Shown here: one piece after another, positions 49,782 through 59,123 of the stretch | Position numbering within the stretch: position 1 is the stretch's first letter | How the letters are laid out: every line of letters starts with the position of its first letter | Source of the DNA: Agarivorans gilvus | GTDB taxonomy: Bacteria; Pseudomonadota; Gammaproteobacteria; Enterobacterales; Celerinatantimonadaceae | Assembly (NCBI RefSeq): GCF_001420915.1 | Contig: NZ_CP013021.1 | Location: 4,312,501 to 4,376,500, forward strand | Reading direction: 5' to 3' | Length of the DNA stretch: 64,000 bases | Position numbers and translations under genes: made by a program | The notes under the pieces: generated by a model | Database searches by the model: none | The model's input: only the letters and a program-made list of their open reading frames with translations | What the model was told of the DNA's origin: nothing

Positions 49782-50798
49782 CTATTGACTTAAGATTTGC
49801 TCGATAGTCTGGAGTTCCTGACCACTAAACGACAAGTTATCTACCGCTTGAACGTTGTCAATCAATTGCTGCGCAGAGCTCGCGCCGATCAACACCGAGC
49901 TAACTTCGGGTTTTTCTAAAATCCATGCTAGAGCCATTTGCGACAGGCTTTGGCCGCGCTGCTGTGCTAAGTGATGAAGCTGCTTTATTTGTCTTAAGTG
50001 CTCGCTCACGCTGTCTTGCTGTAAGTAGGACTTGCTATTGGCCGCGCGCGAATCCGTGGGAATGCCATTTAGATAGCGGTCACTCAATAAGCCTTGAGCA
50101 AGCGGTGAGAAGGTGATCAGGCCTACACCTTTGTCATCGAGTAAGGGCATCAGTTGATGTTCGGCGGCGCGATCAAACATAGAGTAGCGCACTTGATGGA
50201 TCAGACAGGGGGTGCCTAGTTCATTAAACAGTTTTAGCGCTTGCCGCGTTTGTTCCGCGCTGTAATTGGAAATACCAACATAGAGCGCTTTGCCTTGACG
50301 AACTAGACTGTCTAAGGCTCCAACGGTTTCTTCAATCGGTGTTTCGTCGTCTGGGCAATGATGATAGAACAAGTCCACATAATCTAAGCCCATTCGTTTT
50401 AATGATTGGTCGAGACTAGATATTAAATATTTTCTAGAACCGCCCACGCCATAAGGGCCTGGCCACATGTCGTAGCCAGCTTTCGATGAAATAAACAGCT
50501 CATCACGGTGTTGCGCAAAATCCATGGTCATTATCCGACCGAAGTTGCTTTCTGCTGACCCATAAGGAGGACCGTAGTTATTGGCTAAATCGAAATGGGT
50601 GATGCCTAAGTCAAAGGCGGTGCGCAACATAGCGCGAGCATTGCTGAAGTTATCGTGTTCACCAAAGTTATGCCAAAGCCCTAAAGATAAAGCGGGGAAT
50701 TGAACGCCACTGTTGCCAACACGACGATAGGGCATGCTGTCATAGCGTTGACTACTGGCTTGATAAGGAAGAACTGGCGCATGGTCATTAATTTTCAT
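49782..50798 (-). CDS. yghZ: YghZ/Gpr-type aldo/keto reductase
   Basis: A 338-residue NADPH-dependent reductase of the L-glyceraldehyde-3-phosphate reductase subgroup, which detoxifies methylglyoxal and related aldehydes. Visible: MPYRRVGNSGVQFPALSLGLWHNFG, the catalytic Asp/Tyr in THFDLANNYGPPYGSAE, Lys in ISSKAGYDMWPGPYG, and His in DLFYHHCPDDETP. The C-terminal EKPEVSSVLIGASSAQQL binds the cofactor. It is a second aldo/keto reductase in the window, distinct from the Tas-like one. It stands alone. Confidence 0.9.
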   Translation of the reverse strand: MKINDHAPVLPYQASSQRYDSMPYRRVGNSGVQFPALSLGLWHNFGEHDNFSNARAMLRTAFDLGITHFDLANNYGPPYGSAESNFGRIMTMDFAQHRDELFISSKAGYDMWPGPYGVGGSRKYLISSLDQSLKRMGLDYVDLFYHHCPDDETPIEETVGALDSLVRQGKALYVGISNYSAEQTRQALKLFNELGTPCLIHQVRYSMFDRAAEHQLMPLLDDKGVGLITFSPLAQGLLSDRYLNGIPTDSRAANSKSYLQQDSVSEHLRQIKQLHHLAQQRGQSLSQMALAWILEKPEVSSVLIGASSAQQLIDNVQAVDNLSFSGQELQTIEQILSQ

Positions 50799-51232
50799 AA
50801 ATACACCTGTTAATAAAAGTCGCCGTTAGTCTACTTATTATCTGTTTTTGGGTGTAGTAATTGCTCGTTGGCAAGCTTCGCCTTGTGATTTGCTCCGCAA
50901 AGTAATGACTTAAAACACTGCCAGTTTACGGCTGCTTTAAATTACATATAAGTGCACCCCAAACGCCATGCTCAGCTTACCCTTAGCTAGGGTAATTGGG
51001 GCTAGCAAGGTTTAGTTGCTACTTATGCTAGGATTGGTCTTGATCGGTGTTTATGTTCTTGAGCATATTAAGCCTGCCTGGGATATCAACATAAAAGGGA
51101 ACTTCGATGAAAGAGCGTGCTTGTTCGATGTATTTAGTGAGCTGAATCAAAGATTAATTTTTTTAATGATTGCTGAAGTTAAGCCAGTTTACTCGAATTC
51201 TATCTGAATTAAGTATCTTACTGAAATTAAGG
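50799..51232. other. Gene-free stretch left of gcvB
   Basis: An AT-rich region with the upstream sequence of the leftward yghZ-like gene. A 63-codon rightward frame (51016-51207) has no ribosome site, starts with TTG and resembles no family, so I do not call it. Confidence 0.4.
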
Positions 51233-51437
51233 CAAAAAAAAGCCACTGCCAAAGGCAGCGGCTTAAAATTCTTTTTGACAGACAGGGTCAAAATAAGAAA
51301 CAGGGAAGCCAGCAAATAGGCTGACAAATGCAAACACAACATAGCAATCACAGCCACTACAAATCCGGTAACGACTTGAAGAGGCCTGACATAACACCTT
51401 GATATTAGGTGCTGTGTCAGACCCCTTCAGCTGATTG
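51233..51437 (-). ncRNA. gcvB: GcvB small regulatory RNA
   Basis: An Hfq-dependent small RNA of about 205 nt that in enterobacteria represses many amino-acid and peptide transporter mRNAs. It is divergent from gcvA, its known place. On the minus strand a 5' hairpin (CTGACACAGCACCT pairing with AGGTGTTATGTCAG) is followed by the G/U-rich region GATTGCTATGTTGTGTTTGC, then the conserved GACCCTGTCTGTC block. A perfect terminator (GCCGCTGCC/GGCAGTGGC plus eight T) closes it. Length and element order match E. coli GcvB (about 206 nt). GcvA and GcvR are expected to regulate it. Exact ends are estimated from the promoter and T run. Confidence 0.88.
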
Positions 51438-51444
51438 CGGGGGC

Positions 51445-51473
51445 ATAATAAGCTTCAACTAGCCGAGCAACAA
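51445..51473 (-). promoter_or_regulatory. gcvB promoter
   Basis: Minus strand: -35 TTGTTG, 17-bp spacer, -10 TATTAT, placing the RNA start near 51437. CTAAT, a GcvA-type half-site, occurs in the 95 bp shared with gcvA. Confidence 0.6.
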
Positions 51474-51530
51474 CAGATAATTTATAATGCCCATAGATTA
51501 GAAAAACTTATCCGTTAACAGGGTGTGAAT

Positions 51531-52457
51531 ATGGCGCGTCGTTTGCCTCCACTAAATGCGTTAAAAGCCTTTGAAGCGGCTGCTAGGCATTTAAGCTTTA
51601 CTCGTGCTGCCGAAGAGTTATTTGTGACTCAGGCAGCGGTAAGTCACCAAATTAAGGCTTTAGAAGAGTTTCTAGGTTTAAAGCTTTTTCGTAGAAAAAA
51701 CAGAGCATTACTTTTAACAGAGGAAGGCCAAGGCTACTTCCTTGACATCAAAGATATTTTTATCTCACTGACTGAAGCAACTGACCGCCTATTGGCCAGA
51801 GGAGCAAAGGGAACCATTACGGTCAGTTTGCAACCCAGTTTTGCTATTCAGTGGTTAGTGCCACGTTTATCTCAGTTTAGTGAGCTGCATCCCGATATTG
51901 ATGTACGAATTAAGGCGGTTGATCTTTATGAAGGCTCCTTAACTGAAGATGTAGACGTGGCTATTTATTATGGCCGGGGTAATTGGTCTGGTTTGCGCGC
52001 AGATAAACTGCATACCGAATATTTGTTGCCGGTTTGCTCACCAAGCTTGTTGGTGGGAGAAAAGGCCCTAACCAAACCAGAAGATTTGCAATATCACACT
52101 CTGCTGCATGATACCGCCAGACGAGATTGGAAAGCGTGGTTTAAATTGGTGGGTTTGCGCCAGATGAACGTGAACCATGGGCCGATCTTTTCACACTCAA
52201 CTATGGTATTGCAGGCCGCTGTTTATGGACAAGGGGTGGCCTTGGGCCACAGTGTTTTAGCTAAGCCAGAAATTGAAGCAGGGCGTTTAGTGTGTCCTTT
52301 TGAGCAAGTTTTGCTGAGTAAAAATGCCTATTACATGGTATGTAAACCCAGCCAAGCCGAGCAAGGTAAGCTGGTAGCGTTTCGCGAGTGGATGATTTCA
52401 CTGGTAGAGCAAGAACAACAAGAGTTTGTCCATGAAGGCCTAGTGGAGGTTGAATAG
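51531..52457 (+). CDS. gcvA: Glycine cleavage system regulator GcvA (LysR family)
   Basis: A 308-residue LysR-type regulator that activates the glycine cleavage operon and gcvB. The N-terminal helix-turn-helix RRLPPLNALKAFEAAARHLS followed by FTRAAEELFVTQAAVSHQIKALE is nearly identical to E. coli GcvA. The co-inducer domain has VAIYYGRGNWSGLRADKL, EYLLPVCSPSLL and the end segment EAGRLVCPFEQ. A GTG two codons upstream is possible, but the ATG at 51531 aligns with the family. The gcvA-ygdD-rlmM order is that of E. coli. Confidence 0.95.
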   Translation: MARRLPPLNALKAFEAAARHLSFTRAAEELFVTQAAVSHQIKALEEFLGLKLFRRKNRALLLTEEGQGYFLDIKDIFISLTEATDRLLARGAKGTITVSLQPSFAIQWLVPRLSQFSELHPDIDVRIKAVDLYEGSLTEDVDVAIYYGRGNWSGLRADKLHTEYLLPVCSPSLLVGEKALTKPEDLQYHTLLHDTARRDWKAWFKLVGLRQMNVNHGPIFSHSTMVLQAAVYGQGVALGHSVLAKPEIEAGRLVCPFEQVLLSKNAYYMVCKPSQAEQGKLVAFREWMISLVEQEQQEFVHEGLVEVE

Positions 52458-52458
52458 C

Positions 52459-52824
52459 ATGAGCAGTAAAGGGGCTGTTGCCTTACGTGTGGCTTTGGCG
52501 GTATCGGGAGCTTTTTGTGTGGTGATGGGCGCAGGAGCGGCTCATGGTTTAAGTCGCATCTTGAGTGAGAGCCAATTATCTTGGGTTGAAACCGGAGTGC
52601 TTTATCAGCTACTTCATATTGTTGCTGCATTAAGTTTGTTTGAAAAACGCCGTTTAACCGCCTGCTTATGGTTGGTGGGGGGCTGGCTATTTGCTGGCAG
52701 CTTGTATTGCTTAGCCTTCTTTGGCTCAAAATGGTTTGGTCCAATAACCCCAATCGGTGGAGTAATAATGATTATTGGCTGGTTAAGCTTGGCTTGGTCA
52801 GTAAAGAGTAAAATAAATGAGTAG
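52459..52824 (+). CDS. ygdD: DUF423 membrane protein YgdD
   Basis: A 121-residue four-helix inner-membrane protein of unknown function. DUF423 marks are GAFCVVMGAGAAHGL, ETGVLYQLLHIVAALSL and GSLYCLAFFG followed by the proline-containing ITPIGGVIMIIGWLSLAW. GGAGG 8 nt upstream fixes the start right after the gcvA stop codon. It overlaps rlmM by 8 bp. Confidence 0.92.
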   Translation: MSSKGAVALRVALAVSGAFCVVMGAGAAHGLSRILSESQLSWVETGVLYQLLHIVAALSLFEKRRLTACLWLVGGWLFAGSLYCLAFFGSKWFGPITPIGGVIMIIGWLSLAWSVKSKINE

Positions 52825-53881
52825 TGTGATTTTATATTGTCGCTCTGGTTTTGAGAGTGATTGTGCCGCCGAAATTCAATTTCATGCCGAGCAACTGGCT
52901 TACTTTGGTTATGCTAAAGCGCTAGCCGACAGTGGTTTTGTCGAGTTTAATTGTTATTCTCATGAGCATACACAAGCGCTGTATCAGTCTTTGGATTTTC
53001 GTCAGTTGGTGTTTGCTCGGCATTGGTTTTTAGCGCTGGAAGAGTTGCAGTTAGATGAAAATAATCGAATAGCATCGATTTTGACGCTTGAGCAACAGCT
53101 GCCTAAATGTGGCAGTTTACGTTTAGAGTACCCTGATACTAACGAGGGCAAGGCGCTGTCTAGCTTTTGTAAAAAGTTTTCGCGTCCTCTAGAGAAGGCA
53201 TTGATAAAACATCACTGGTTAACGGCCAAAGCTAATTCTAAATTGCCAGCCATGCAGCTGTTTTTTACCAGTGGTACTCACTGTTGGCTTGGCTATAGTG
53301 ATACCCGTAATGGCAATCCCCAGCACAACGGCATCCTGCGCTTAAAGTTTCCCTCGCAAGCACCTAGTCGCTCTACTTTAAAACTTGATGAAGCGTTTAT
53401 GGTGTTGCTTAATCAGCAAGAGCGAGAGCAGTACTTAGTTAATGGCCAGCATGCGGTTGACTTAGGTGCCTGTCCGGGAGGGTGGACTTATCAACTGGTG
53501 CGGCGAAATATGTTTGTCGCGGCAATTGATAATGGCCCGATGGCCGAGTCGTTAATGGAAACTGGGCAAGTACAACACTATCGAGAGGACGGTTTTAAGT
53601 ATCAGCCAGAGCGAAGCAACGTAAGTTGGTTGGTCTGCGACATGGTGGAGCGTCCGGCAAAGGTCACCAAGTTGATGTTGAAATGGTTGGCTAACGGCTG
53701 GTGTCAATATGCGATGTTTAATTTGAAATTGCCTATGAAACAGCGTTTTAATGAGGTTCAGCAAGATTTGACCCTATTGCGTGAGGGCTTGGCTGAATTG
53801 GGCTTGCAACACGAAGTCAGGGCTAAACACTTGTATCATGATAGAGAAGAGGTGACGGTGTTTGCGCGAGTAAGCCGCTAG
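52817..53881 (+). CDS. rlmM: 23S rRNA 2'-O-ribose methyltransferase RlmM
   Basis: A 354-residue enzyme that methylates C2498 of 23S rRNA with S-adenosylmethionine. An N-terminal ferredoxin-like/THUMP region (1-170; YCRSGFESDCAAEI, FARHWF) precedes a Rossmann-like domain. The latter contains VDLGACPGGWTYQLVRR (SAM site) and VSWLVCDMVERPAKV, with catalytic Lys residues expected in FNLKLPMKQR. Length is close to E. coli RlmM (366). Confidence 0.96.
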   Translation: MSSVILYCRSGFESDCAAEIQFHAEQLAYFGYAKALADSGFVEFNCYSHEHTQALYQSLDFRQLVFARHWFLALEELQLDENNRIASILTLEQQLPKCGSLRLEYPDTNEGKALSSFCKKFSRPLEKALIKHHWLTAKANSKLPAMQLFFTSGTHCWLGYSDTRNGNPQHNGILRLKFPSQAPSRSTLKLDEAFMVLLNQQEREQYLVNGQHAVDLGACPGGWTYQLVRRNMFVAAIDNGPMAESLMETGQVQHYREDGFKYQPERSNVSWLVCDMVERPAKVTKLMLKWLANGWCQYAMFNLKLPMKQRFNEVQQDLTLLREGLAELGLQHEVRAKHLYHDREEVTVFARVSR

Positions 53882-53894
53882 CCTGTTGTGAAAT

Positions 53895-53922
53895 AAAAAA
53901 GCAGCGTAAACGCTGCTTTTTT
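53895..53922. terminator. Bidirectional terminator after rlmM
   Basis: Stem AAAAAAGCAGCG/CGCTGCTTTTTT with a TAAA loop; T runs occur on both strands. It separates the convergent rlmM and isocitrate dehydrogenase genes. Confidence 0.88.
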
Positions 53923-53936
53923 ATTGAGTTGCATTT

Positions 53937-54944
53937 TTATAAGCGGTCTAAAATCGCTTGGGTGAATTCTTTAGTTCCGGCGCTACCACCTAAATCGCGA
54001 GTGGTTCTGTCACCGCTGGCGATAACATCTTTGACTGCGTTTAAGATTTTGGCAGCTTTGTCTTCCATACCTAGATATTCGAGCATTTGAATACTGGCTA
54101 AGATCACCGAGGTAGGGTTGGCAATGTCTTGTCCTGCAATATCCGGCGCGCTGCCGTGTACTGCTTCAAATATTGCCGCCCGGTCACCGATATTAGCGCC
54201 TGGGGCCATACCTAGGCCACCCACTAAGCCCGCACATAAATCAGATAGGATGTCTCCAAATAGGTTGGTGGTCACCATCACATCAAAGCGCTCGGGATAC
54301 ATCACCAAATTCATACAGGCTGCATCGACGATCATCTCTTCTGATTCGATGTCGGGGTAGTTCTTAGCGACTTCGCGAGCCACTTCTAAGAACAAACCTG
54401 ATGTGGATTTCATAATGTTTGCTTTATGTACTGCGGTCACTTTTTTACGACCTTCTCGACGAGCTAATTCGTAAGCGAATTGTACGATCCGCTTGGCACC
54501 ATCTCTGGTGATAACGCTCATAGCTTCGGCACTGTTTCCATCTTCACTGCGCTTTTGACCAATACCGGAGTACATGCCTTCGGTATTCTCGCGAACCGTA
54601 ATAATATCGACGTTTTCGTAGCGAGCTTTAGTGCCAACAAAAGAGCGCACTGGGCGCAGGTTCGCGTAAAGGTCAAAATGCTTACGCATAGAAACGTTAA
54701 TTGAGGTAAAACCTGTGCCAACAGGAGTGGTCAATGGACCTTTAAGGGCGATTCCATTTTGTTCTATTAGTTGCAGTGATTTTTCAGGCAGTAGGCTGCC
54801 ATCACTTTCTAGGGCCGCGAGCCCCGCGTTGGCGTAATCATACTCGAAACCACAACCGGCTTTATCCATGATTGCAATTGCACTTTCGATAATACTAGGT
54901 CCAATACCATCTCCAGGTATGACGGTGATTCGTCTCGTTGACAT
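53937..54944 (-). CDS. NAD-type isocitrate dehydrogenase (isocitrate/isopropylmalate dehydrogenase family)
   Basis: A 335-residue beta-decarboxylating dehydrogenase, the short NAD-dependent IDH subgroup. Nucleotide and substrate motifs are ITVIPGDGIGPSIIESA, the LRPVRSF arginines, ITVRENTEGMYSGIGQ with the catalytic Tyr, AVHKANIMKSTSGLF with the catalytic Lys, the metal-binding VTTNLFGDILSDLCAGLVGGLG, and AVHGSAPDIAGQDIANPTSVILA. The seryl NVSMRKHFDLYANLRPV segment fits isocitrate or homoisocitrate rather than isopropylmalate. The frame is open 40 codons upstream, but MSTRRITVIPGDG with GGAAGAG before it is the natural start. No leu genes are adjacent. Confidence 0.87.
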   Translation of the reverse strand: MSTRRITVIPGDGIGPSIIESAIAIMDKAGCGFEYDYANAGLAALESDGSLLPEKSLQLIEQNGIALKGPLTTPVGTGFTSINVSMRKHFDLYANLRPVRSFVGTKARYENVDIITVRENTEGMYSGIGQKRSEDGNSAEAMSVITRDGAKRIVQFAYELARREGRKKVTAVHKANIMKSTSGLFLEVAREVAKNYPDIESEEMIVDAACMNLVMYPERFDVMVTTNLFGDILSDLCAGLVGGLGMAPGANIGDRAAIFEAVHGSAPDIAGQDIANPTSVILASIQMLEYLGMEDKAAKILNAVKDVIASGDRTTRDLGGSAGTKEFTQAILDRL

Positions 54945-55168
54945 ATCTCTTCCTAATTCGTAGGCATTCTTATTATCGGGGGAGGAGGTAACACTCCGTG
55001 TTAATACCCAAATATCAGGTGTTTGGGCAACACCTAGTTTACATTTTTTTAACGCTATACTCAAAGTTAAATGCTTAAGACTTAGGTCTTAGTTATTTAG
55101 GTATAACAGAGCCTGGGCTATTGTGAAAAGTCTTTCCCTATTTTTTATAAGGAATGTCTTAGGTCACT

Positions 55169-55957
55169 TTAATTCTGCTGGTAGCGTAATTGTTTTAAGG
55201 TAAACCCCAGCTTTAAATCCGTTTTTAATTTGAGTAGCTGTTGGGCTTGTTGCAACTGTTGACTATTATTTTGTACCTTTTTCGCAAGCTTTTGTGGCTG
55301 CGGTTCTGCCAATATGGCTTGTGCATTAGGGTATTGCTTAAGTAGTGTTTGGGCGCTTTTTGCTCCTATGCCTGTAACGCCTGCTACATTAACACTACTA
55401 TTGCCGACTAAAGCCCAGTAATCATTGAGTTGGGCGAGTTTTATCCCTAGTTTCTCTTCGACCTCTGTCACGGTGATGTACTCTCGCCGAAAATAGTCGT
55501 ATAGATGGACGCCTTGATTTAACAAGGAGTAATAGCCCCGGTCGGTAGATACGATAGTGACGGGATAATTGGCACTGGCGGCCTTAGTGGCAAGCGTGGC
55601 ACAGATATCGTCTGCTTCATGCTCAGGGGCGGAAATTGAGTCTATGCCGATGTCGAGCAACAGATCTTTTAACGGCTCTAATTGCTCAGCCAGTTCGCTG
55701 GGCATGGCTGAGCGATTTTTTTTGTATTCTGGAGCGATTTGTTCTCGCCAAGCGCAGTGCTCTCCGTCAAATACGGCGATAATATGGCTCGGTTGCAGTG
55801 ATGAAGTGAGCCGTTTACAGGCACTTTTTAGTGCCCGCTCTGTGGCTAGACTTAGCGATGCGCTTGCCGCCCGTTGTTGCTGTACGGCAAACAGTCGACG
55901 GATAAGGTTCAAGGCATCGATAATAACCAAGTGCTTGCTTTGGGGTTTAATCACCAT
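55169..55957 (-). CDS. xni: Flap endonuclease Xni (ExoIX)
   Basis: A 262-residue relative of the DNA polymerase I 5'-nuclease domain that cuts flap structures. Metal-site acidic residues are in [42 protein letters not shown] and [12 protein letters not shown]. The helix-hairpin-helix [21 protein letters not shown] binds DNA. E. coli Xni is 251 residues. Its start overlaps the end of ppnN by 11 bp, so the two are coupled. Confidence 0.94.
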   Translation of the reverse strand: MVIKPQSKHLVIIDALNLIRRLFAVQQQRAASASLSLATERALKSACKRLTSSLQPSHIIAVFDGEHCAWREQIAPEYKKNRSAMPSELAEQLEPLKDLLLDIGIDSISAPEHEADDICATLATKAASANYPVTIVSTDRGYYSLLNQGVHLYDYFRREYITVTEVEEKLGIKLAQLNDYWALVGNSSVNVAGVTGIGAKSAQTLLKQYPNAQAILAEPQPQKLAKKVQNNSQQLQQAQQLLKLKTDLKLGFTLKQLRYQQN

Positions 55958-57318
55958 TTTTAGTAGATTTACCTATTTTATAGCAAGGTTCGTAATGACT
56001 TCCTGGCAGCTTCATGCGGTGCTGTGAGACAAAATCTTCTAATAGTTTGTCTAACATCTTCATTATTTTGGGGTCGCCATCAATATGAAAAGGTCCATTT
56101 TGCTCAATTTGTTTTATCCCTTCTTCTTTTACATTTCCGCTAACAATGGCAGAAAAAGCTCGGCGTAGATTAGCCGCTAGATCTTGTGGTGCCTGGTCGA
56201 AATGCAGATTGAGCTTTTCTACATTTTCGTGCAAAGGTTCAAATGGGTGTTGAAAATCCCCATCTATTTTTAAACTCCAGTTAAACGAATAGGCGTCTCC
56301 AATGGCGCGGCGGTAGTCTTTTACCTTCGGCATCATCTGTTTAATGGTTTGTGCTGCTCTAGCTGCGTCATCAATGATAATTTGATAATGTTGTTGGGCT
56401 TCATGGCCTAGGGTGGCACCGATAAACTCGTCAATGCTTTTAAAGTACTGCTCACTAGACTTAGGACCGGTTAGCACAATCGGTAGAGGCTGGCGTGCAT
56501 TTTCTGGGTGCAGCATGATGCCCAATACATATAAGAGCTCTTCGGCGGTGCCTGCTCCACCGGGGAAAATTACAATGGCGTGGCCGATTCTGACAAAGGC
56601 TTCAAGGCGTTTTTCAATGTCGGGCAAAATAATTAATTCATTGACAATAGGGTTGGGCGGTTCAGCGGCAATGATACTGGGCTCGGTTAGACCGATGTAA
56701 CGCCCATCATTGACCCGTTGTTTGGCGTGCCCCACCGCCGCGCCTTTCATTGGCCCTTCCATTGCCCCTGGTCCACAGCCGGTGCAAATATTCAGCTCGC
56801 GTAAACCTAACTGACTACCCACTTCGCGAGTATATTGATATTCCTCGTCGTTAATTGAGTGTCCCCCCAACATACAACTAAATTGGGTTCCGTTCCGGGG
56901 TGAATTACCCGAGCGTTACGTAAGATAGAAAAGACTAGGTTAGTGATATGGGAAGATTGATTAAGGTCGAGGTTAACTTGTTCTTTAATTTCGTTAGACA
57001 CATAAACAATATCGCGTAAAACGCTGAATAAGTGTTCTTGAATACCGCGGATTAACTCTCCGTCGACAAAGGCATCTTCAGGTGCATTAGCCAGCTCTAA
57101 TTTTACCCCCGCTCACGGCTGAGAACATTGATTTCAAAGTCTTTATAGCGTTCTAGTATTTCACGGCTACTGTCTGTTTTACTGCCCGAATTTAGTACCG
57201 CTAGGCTGCAATTGCGATACAACAAATAGATGTCTTCTGAGGCGGCTTGGGTGAGTTGATTGACTTCGAGTCTCGACAGCAAATTCATGCTGCCGACAGG
57301 ATTGATATGGGTAATCAT
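55947..57318 (-). CDS. ppnN: Nucleosidase PpnN (YgdH), frame broken twice
   Basis: Pyrimidine/purine nucleotide 5'-monophosphate nucleosidase, a LOG-family enzyme that cleaves NMPs to base and ribose-5-phosphate and is activated by (p)ppGpp in E. coli. After repair it is 457 residues (E. coli 454). [14 protein letters not shown] and NVLSRERG precede the first break at CCCCC on the plus strand (57106-57110). The middle piece, [21 protein letters not shown] followed by LVVCWGG, ends at CCCCCC (56863-56868). Then [15 protein letters not shown], the LOG motif [20 protein letters not shown] and [13 protein letters not shown] follow. One base added at each run restores one frame. ATG 57318 follows GAGGTG. 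I infer sequence errors, not gene loss. Confidence 0.9.
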
Positions 57319-57411
57319 TAACACCTCACGACTTATTGTGTAATTTTATATTTACAGTATAGCGCGAGGCGTTTGATTTTGGGCGGTTATTTTTAGTAAT
57401 TTTGAAACTAA

Positions 57412-59001
57412 CTAGCTGATTATATTAACTTTGTCTCGGCCGCTGCTCTTGGACTCATACAAGGCCTGATCAGCGCGTTCAAATGCATCAAGCGGTTTGT
57501 CGTTTTCTTTGAACAAGGTCGCCCCAATGGAAACCGTGACCGTTACTTGCTGGTCTTTGAATCTAAAGGGCAGGGCTTTAATTTGTTCGCGTATATTGTC
57601 TAATGGCACCATTACTGCGTCAGGAGAAATGTTGGGCATTAGTAATACAAACTCTTCACCGCCAAAGCGTGCCAGAAAATCGGTATCTCTAAGATTATTC
57701 TGTAGCGCTCGAGCTATTACTTTCAGGGCTTTATCGCCCGCCATATGGCCAAATTTATCATTTATAGACTTGAAATGGTCGATATCAATGATGGCCATAC
57801 CTAAGTTGTAGCCATAGCGCTTCCAACGTTTGTATTCTAATTCTAAGCGTTCATCTAAAGCAGCACGGTTGTAGACTTGAGTTAAGCTATCGATAAACAA
57901 TTTATGTTTATGAGCATTGAGGCGCTTTTTGTATTCATTGGTTTCTTCACGCACCAGACGCAGCTTTAATTCGACTTTACTGAGTTCATCAAGCAATTCA
58001 CTGGTACGTTGCTCAAGTTGTTCTTTTTCTTTGAAGACGTCGGCAATTTGGATCAAGCGATTTTGAATCGAACTTTTTAAGGTATCTAAATTGTCACTAG
58101 AGCGAACTTCAGCACCTAGCTCTAGTATGCGGGTTTTTAGTTGGCCGTCACGTTGCCGTTGATCTTTATGGTTTATTTTAGACTGATGCAGTGAGTCACT
58201 GAATTTATCATGTACTCCCTCTAAGCTTTCGTTTAGAGAGTAGAGAAACTCTTGCGATGCTTTGCGCTCTTCTCGACTACCTTCGATAACCAGTTGAATG
58301 ACTTTTATACATAAATTAGGTAGATCTTCTGGCTCGATACCGACGAGCAATTCTGAGCGAATTTGGGTTAGCTGAGTTCCTACGTCGCCGGCATAATCTA
58401 GCTCGGTAATGAGTCGTTGTAAGTCATCGCAAATACGCTTGTGTAAACGACTGTCGAGAATGCTTTCTTTGGGCTTTAGGTTTGCTACGTTATCTGAGCT
58501 GCTCGCGCCGCCTACCACGGGTTTATTGATAAGAGCTTGATAATAGTAGTTAAGTAATTGTTCGAGTCGTTGTTGATTATCTGTATGTGAATATGAAGGC
58601 GGTTGTTCAAGAAAATCGGTAAGCTTGCGGCGCAGCTGAGGCGGAAGCCCGTTAATACGCTTAAGTGATTCTCCAGAGGTTTTAATAATTCGCTGGTTGT
58701 GAGCGAGCAGTTTTTTTAGGGTTTCACTATGTTGTTTAAAAAGTCCATCTAATTCATGTTGGTATTGAAAAATAACCGAGAGATCAGAATTAGTTTCAAC
58801 TTCTTTTACTAGTTTTTCCAATTTTTGGTCGAGCTGTTCATCTATGCCATAACAAATTTTTGATAGGCGAGAAATGAGCTGGCTTATCGCTTTATTTTCC
58901 ATTCTAACCTTTGCTTCTTGGTTTGAAGGATTGTTGTTGGAGCTGTTTATTTCGTTTCTCACCAACGCAAGTCGCTTCTTAATAGTGATGATGTCGCTCA
59001 T
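57412..59001 (-). CDS. Diguanylate cyclase with N-terminal coiled-coil region
   Basis: A 529-residue soluble protein without signal peptide or membrane helix. Residues 1-365 are mainly helical, with a coiled coil at about 310-365 just before the catalytic part. The C-terminal GGDEF domain (about 370-528) has DSLTQVYNRAALDERL, IDIDHFKSINDKFGHMAGD, and the active signature ARFGGEEFVLLMP. RDTD five residues before it is a complete RxxD inhibitory site, so product feedback by cyclic di-GMP is expected. It should synthesise cyclic di-GMP. The sensory input of the N-terminal half is unknown. Confidence 0.9.
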   Translation of the reverse strand: MSDIITIKKRLALVRNEINSSNNNPSNQEAKVRMENKAISQLISRLSKICYGIDEQLDQKLEKLVKEVETNSDLSVIFQYQHELDGLFKQHSETLKKLLAHNQRIIKTSGESLKRINGLPPQLRRKLTDFLEQPPSYSHTDNQQRLEQLLNYYYQALINKPVVGGASSSDNVANLKPKESILDSRLHKRICDDLQRLITELDYAGDVGTQLTQIRSELLVGIEPEDLPNLCIKVIQLVIEGSREERKASQEFLYSLNESLEGVHDKFSDSLHQSKINHKDQRQRDGQLKTRILELGAEVRSSDNLDTLKSSIQNRLIQIADVFKEKEQLEQRTSELLDELSKVELKLRLVREETNEYKKRLNAHKHKLFIDSLTQVYNRAALDERLELEYKRWKRYGYNLGMAIIDIDHFKSINDKFGHMAGDKALKVIARALQNNLRDTDFLARFGGEEFVLLMPNISPDAVMVPLDNIREQIKALPFRFKDQQVTVTVSIGATLFKENDKPLDAFERADQALYESKSSGRDKVNIIS

Positions 59002-59123
59002 CGTTTAAACCAATACTTCCTAGCGTGCCAAATATTAACTGAATTTAGCATAACATTCGCCGTTAGGTAACCACAGTCCCTTGCTTTTACGGCAATTGTT
59101 TTCTTTTAGGTGTTCGTTTTTGT

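Noticed and set aside
51016..51207. Rightward 63-codon frame near gcvB
   Set aside because: TTG start, no ribosome binding site, no recognisable protein pattern; it lies in intergenic sequence.
51163..51357. Leftward 64-codon frame
   Set aside because: It overlaps the gcvB RNA and its terminator. The hydrophobic appearance comes from translating the U-rich RNA sequence.
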